From Diphasiastrum complanatum (taxonomy: Eukaryota; Streptophyta; Lycopodiopsida; Lycopodiales; Lycopodiaceae): a stretch of DNA of 64,000 bases. Shown piece by piece: positions 63,661-64,000 of this stretch. The notes beneath the pieces are model-generated. The model was not told the DNA's origin, ran no database searches, and worked only from the letters and a program-made list of their open reading frames with translations. The translations under genes were made by a program, and so were the position numbers. The first letter of the stretch is position 1, and every line of letters begins with the position of its first letter. The stretch lies in assembly GCA_029204225.1 (NCBI GenBank), contig CM055093.1, positions 26,127,481 to 26,191,480 of the forward strand. Reading direction: 5' to 3'.

Positions 63661-64000
63661 CTATCAAGAGGGAGTTTGCTAAATTTTGTGGTGTGATCAT
63701 TAAGAGGCAGTCTTGTGATGCTATTGATAAAATACAAAAATTTGATGATTTGTGAATCTCCATTAGATAGATAGCATGTCATTAGTTTATGCATGGAAAT
63801 CTATCTACTTGCTCTCAGATTTTAGGCAAGTATCCATTTGTTGGATGATGGTGTTTTTTCATGTTGTGAGCAATTTGTGAACATATTATGAGAATAAGTG
63901 AATCATCCTCCAAGGACACTTATATCCATAGGGATGTATTTAGCCTCATTAGATCTAAGATTAGCATGGAAATCAAGCAGAAGAAATAATGCAAAATTTT
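63661..64000. other. window edge, unassigned
   Basis: Follows the gypsy integrase junction near 63640. A plus-strand stretch (CAACTATCAAGAGGGAGTTTGC...) could be the tail of another element, but no domain is recognisable. Confidence 0.35.

Overview
This is a land-plant nuclear genome window of about 36-38% GC. It holds one recognisable host gene and a dense patchwork of broken LTR retrotransposons. The evidence for a plant is a spliced DEAD-box helicase gene of the plant RH24 type, plant Ty1/copia and Ty3/gypsy pol sequences, and copia primer-binding sites complementary to initiator tRNA-Met. Introns of 5.8 and 7.3 kb point to a plant with a large, repeat-rich genome (a gymnosperm, a fern or lycophyte, or an early-diverging angiosperm). 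I cannot resolve the lineage further from sequence alone.

Layout: 1-9000 is mostly decayed intergenic DNA, with a gypsy integrase relic at the left edge, a CA microsatellite, small tandem duplications and the 3' flank of the helicase gene. From 25920 down to 9096, minus strand, lies the RH24-like gene. I assembled it from five coding exons: 25920-25212, 24720-23492, 17699-17651, 17229-16476 and 9147-9096. All junctions are GT-AG, the phases are consistent, and the predicted product is 930 aa. Its last intron contains a complete 4549-bp copia element (11057-15605) with two 394-bp LTRs, a primer-binding site and a polypurine tract. That element has frameshifted coding regions and has lost the front half of its reverse transcriptase. 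The 5.8-kb intron carries a 145-bp tandem duplication, a tRNA-like SINE candidate, several palindromic modules and a long AT array.

From 26131 to 64000 I find no host gene. This part is a mosaic of element fragments in both orientations: a gypsy pol relic (28080-29500), five pieces of one gypsy LTR family ('LTR-G'), minus-strand copia pol fragments (31266-32757, 37735-38520, 44030-44468, 49186-50030), a truncated chromovirus-like gypsy gag-pro-RT (40975-43320), a non-chromodomain gypsy pol (44469-48192), and a plus-strand copia element (55038-59514) whose gag and protease are followed by 1.5 kb of unrecognised sequence. Two copies of an unrecognised open reading frame of about 2.4 kb (33586-35953 and 59515-61850, minus strand) appear to lie between integrase and the 3' LTR of the non-chromodomain gypsy family. 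A spacer with many short TCGGCGAAGGTT-like motifs in both orientations accompanies that family.

How they fit together: the helicase is the only feature with a likely cellular role, in nuclear RNA or spliceosome remodelling. The elements have mainly lengthened its introns and filled its upstream flank. The most noteworthy items are the extra gypsy ORF with its motif-rich spacer, the tiny terminal helicase exon with a decayed duplicate beside it, and the palindromic modules in intron 2.
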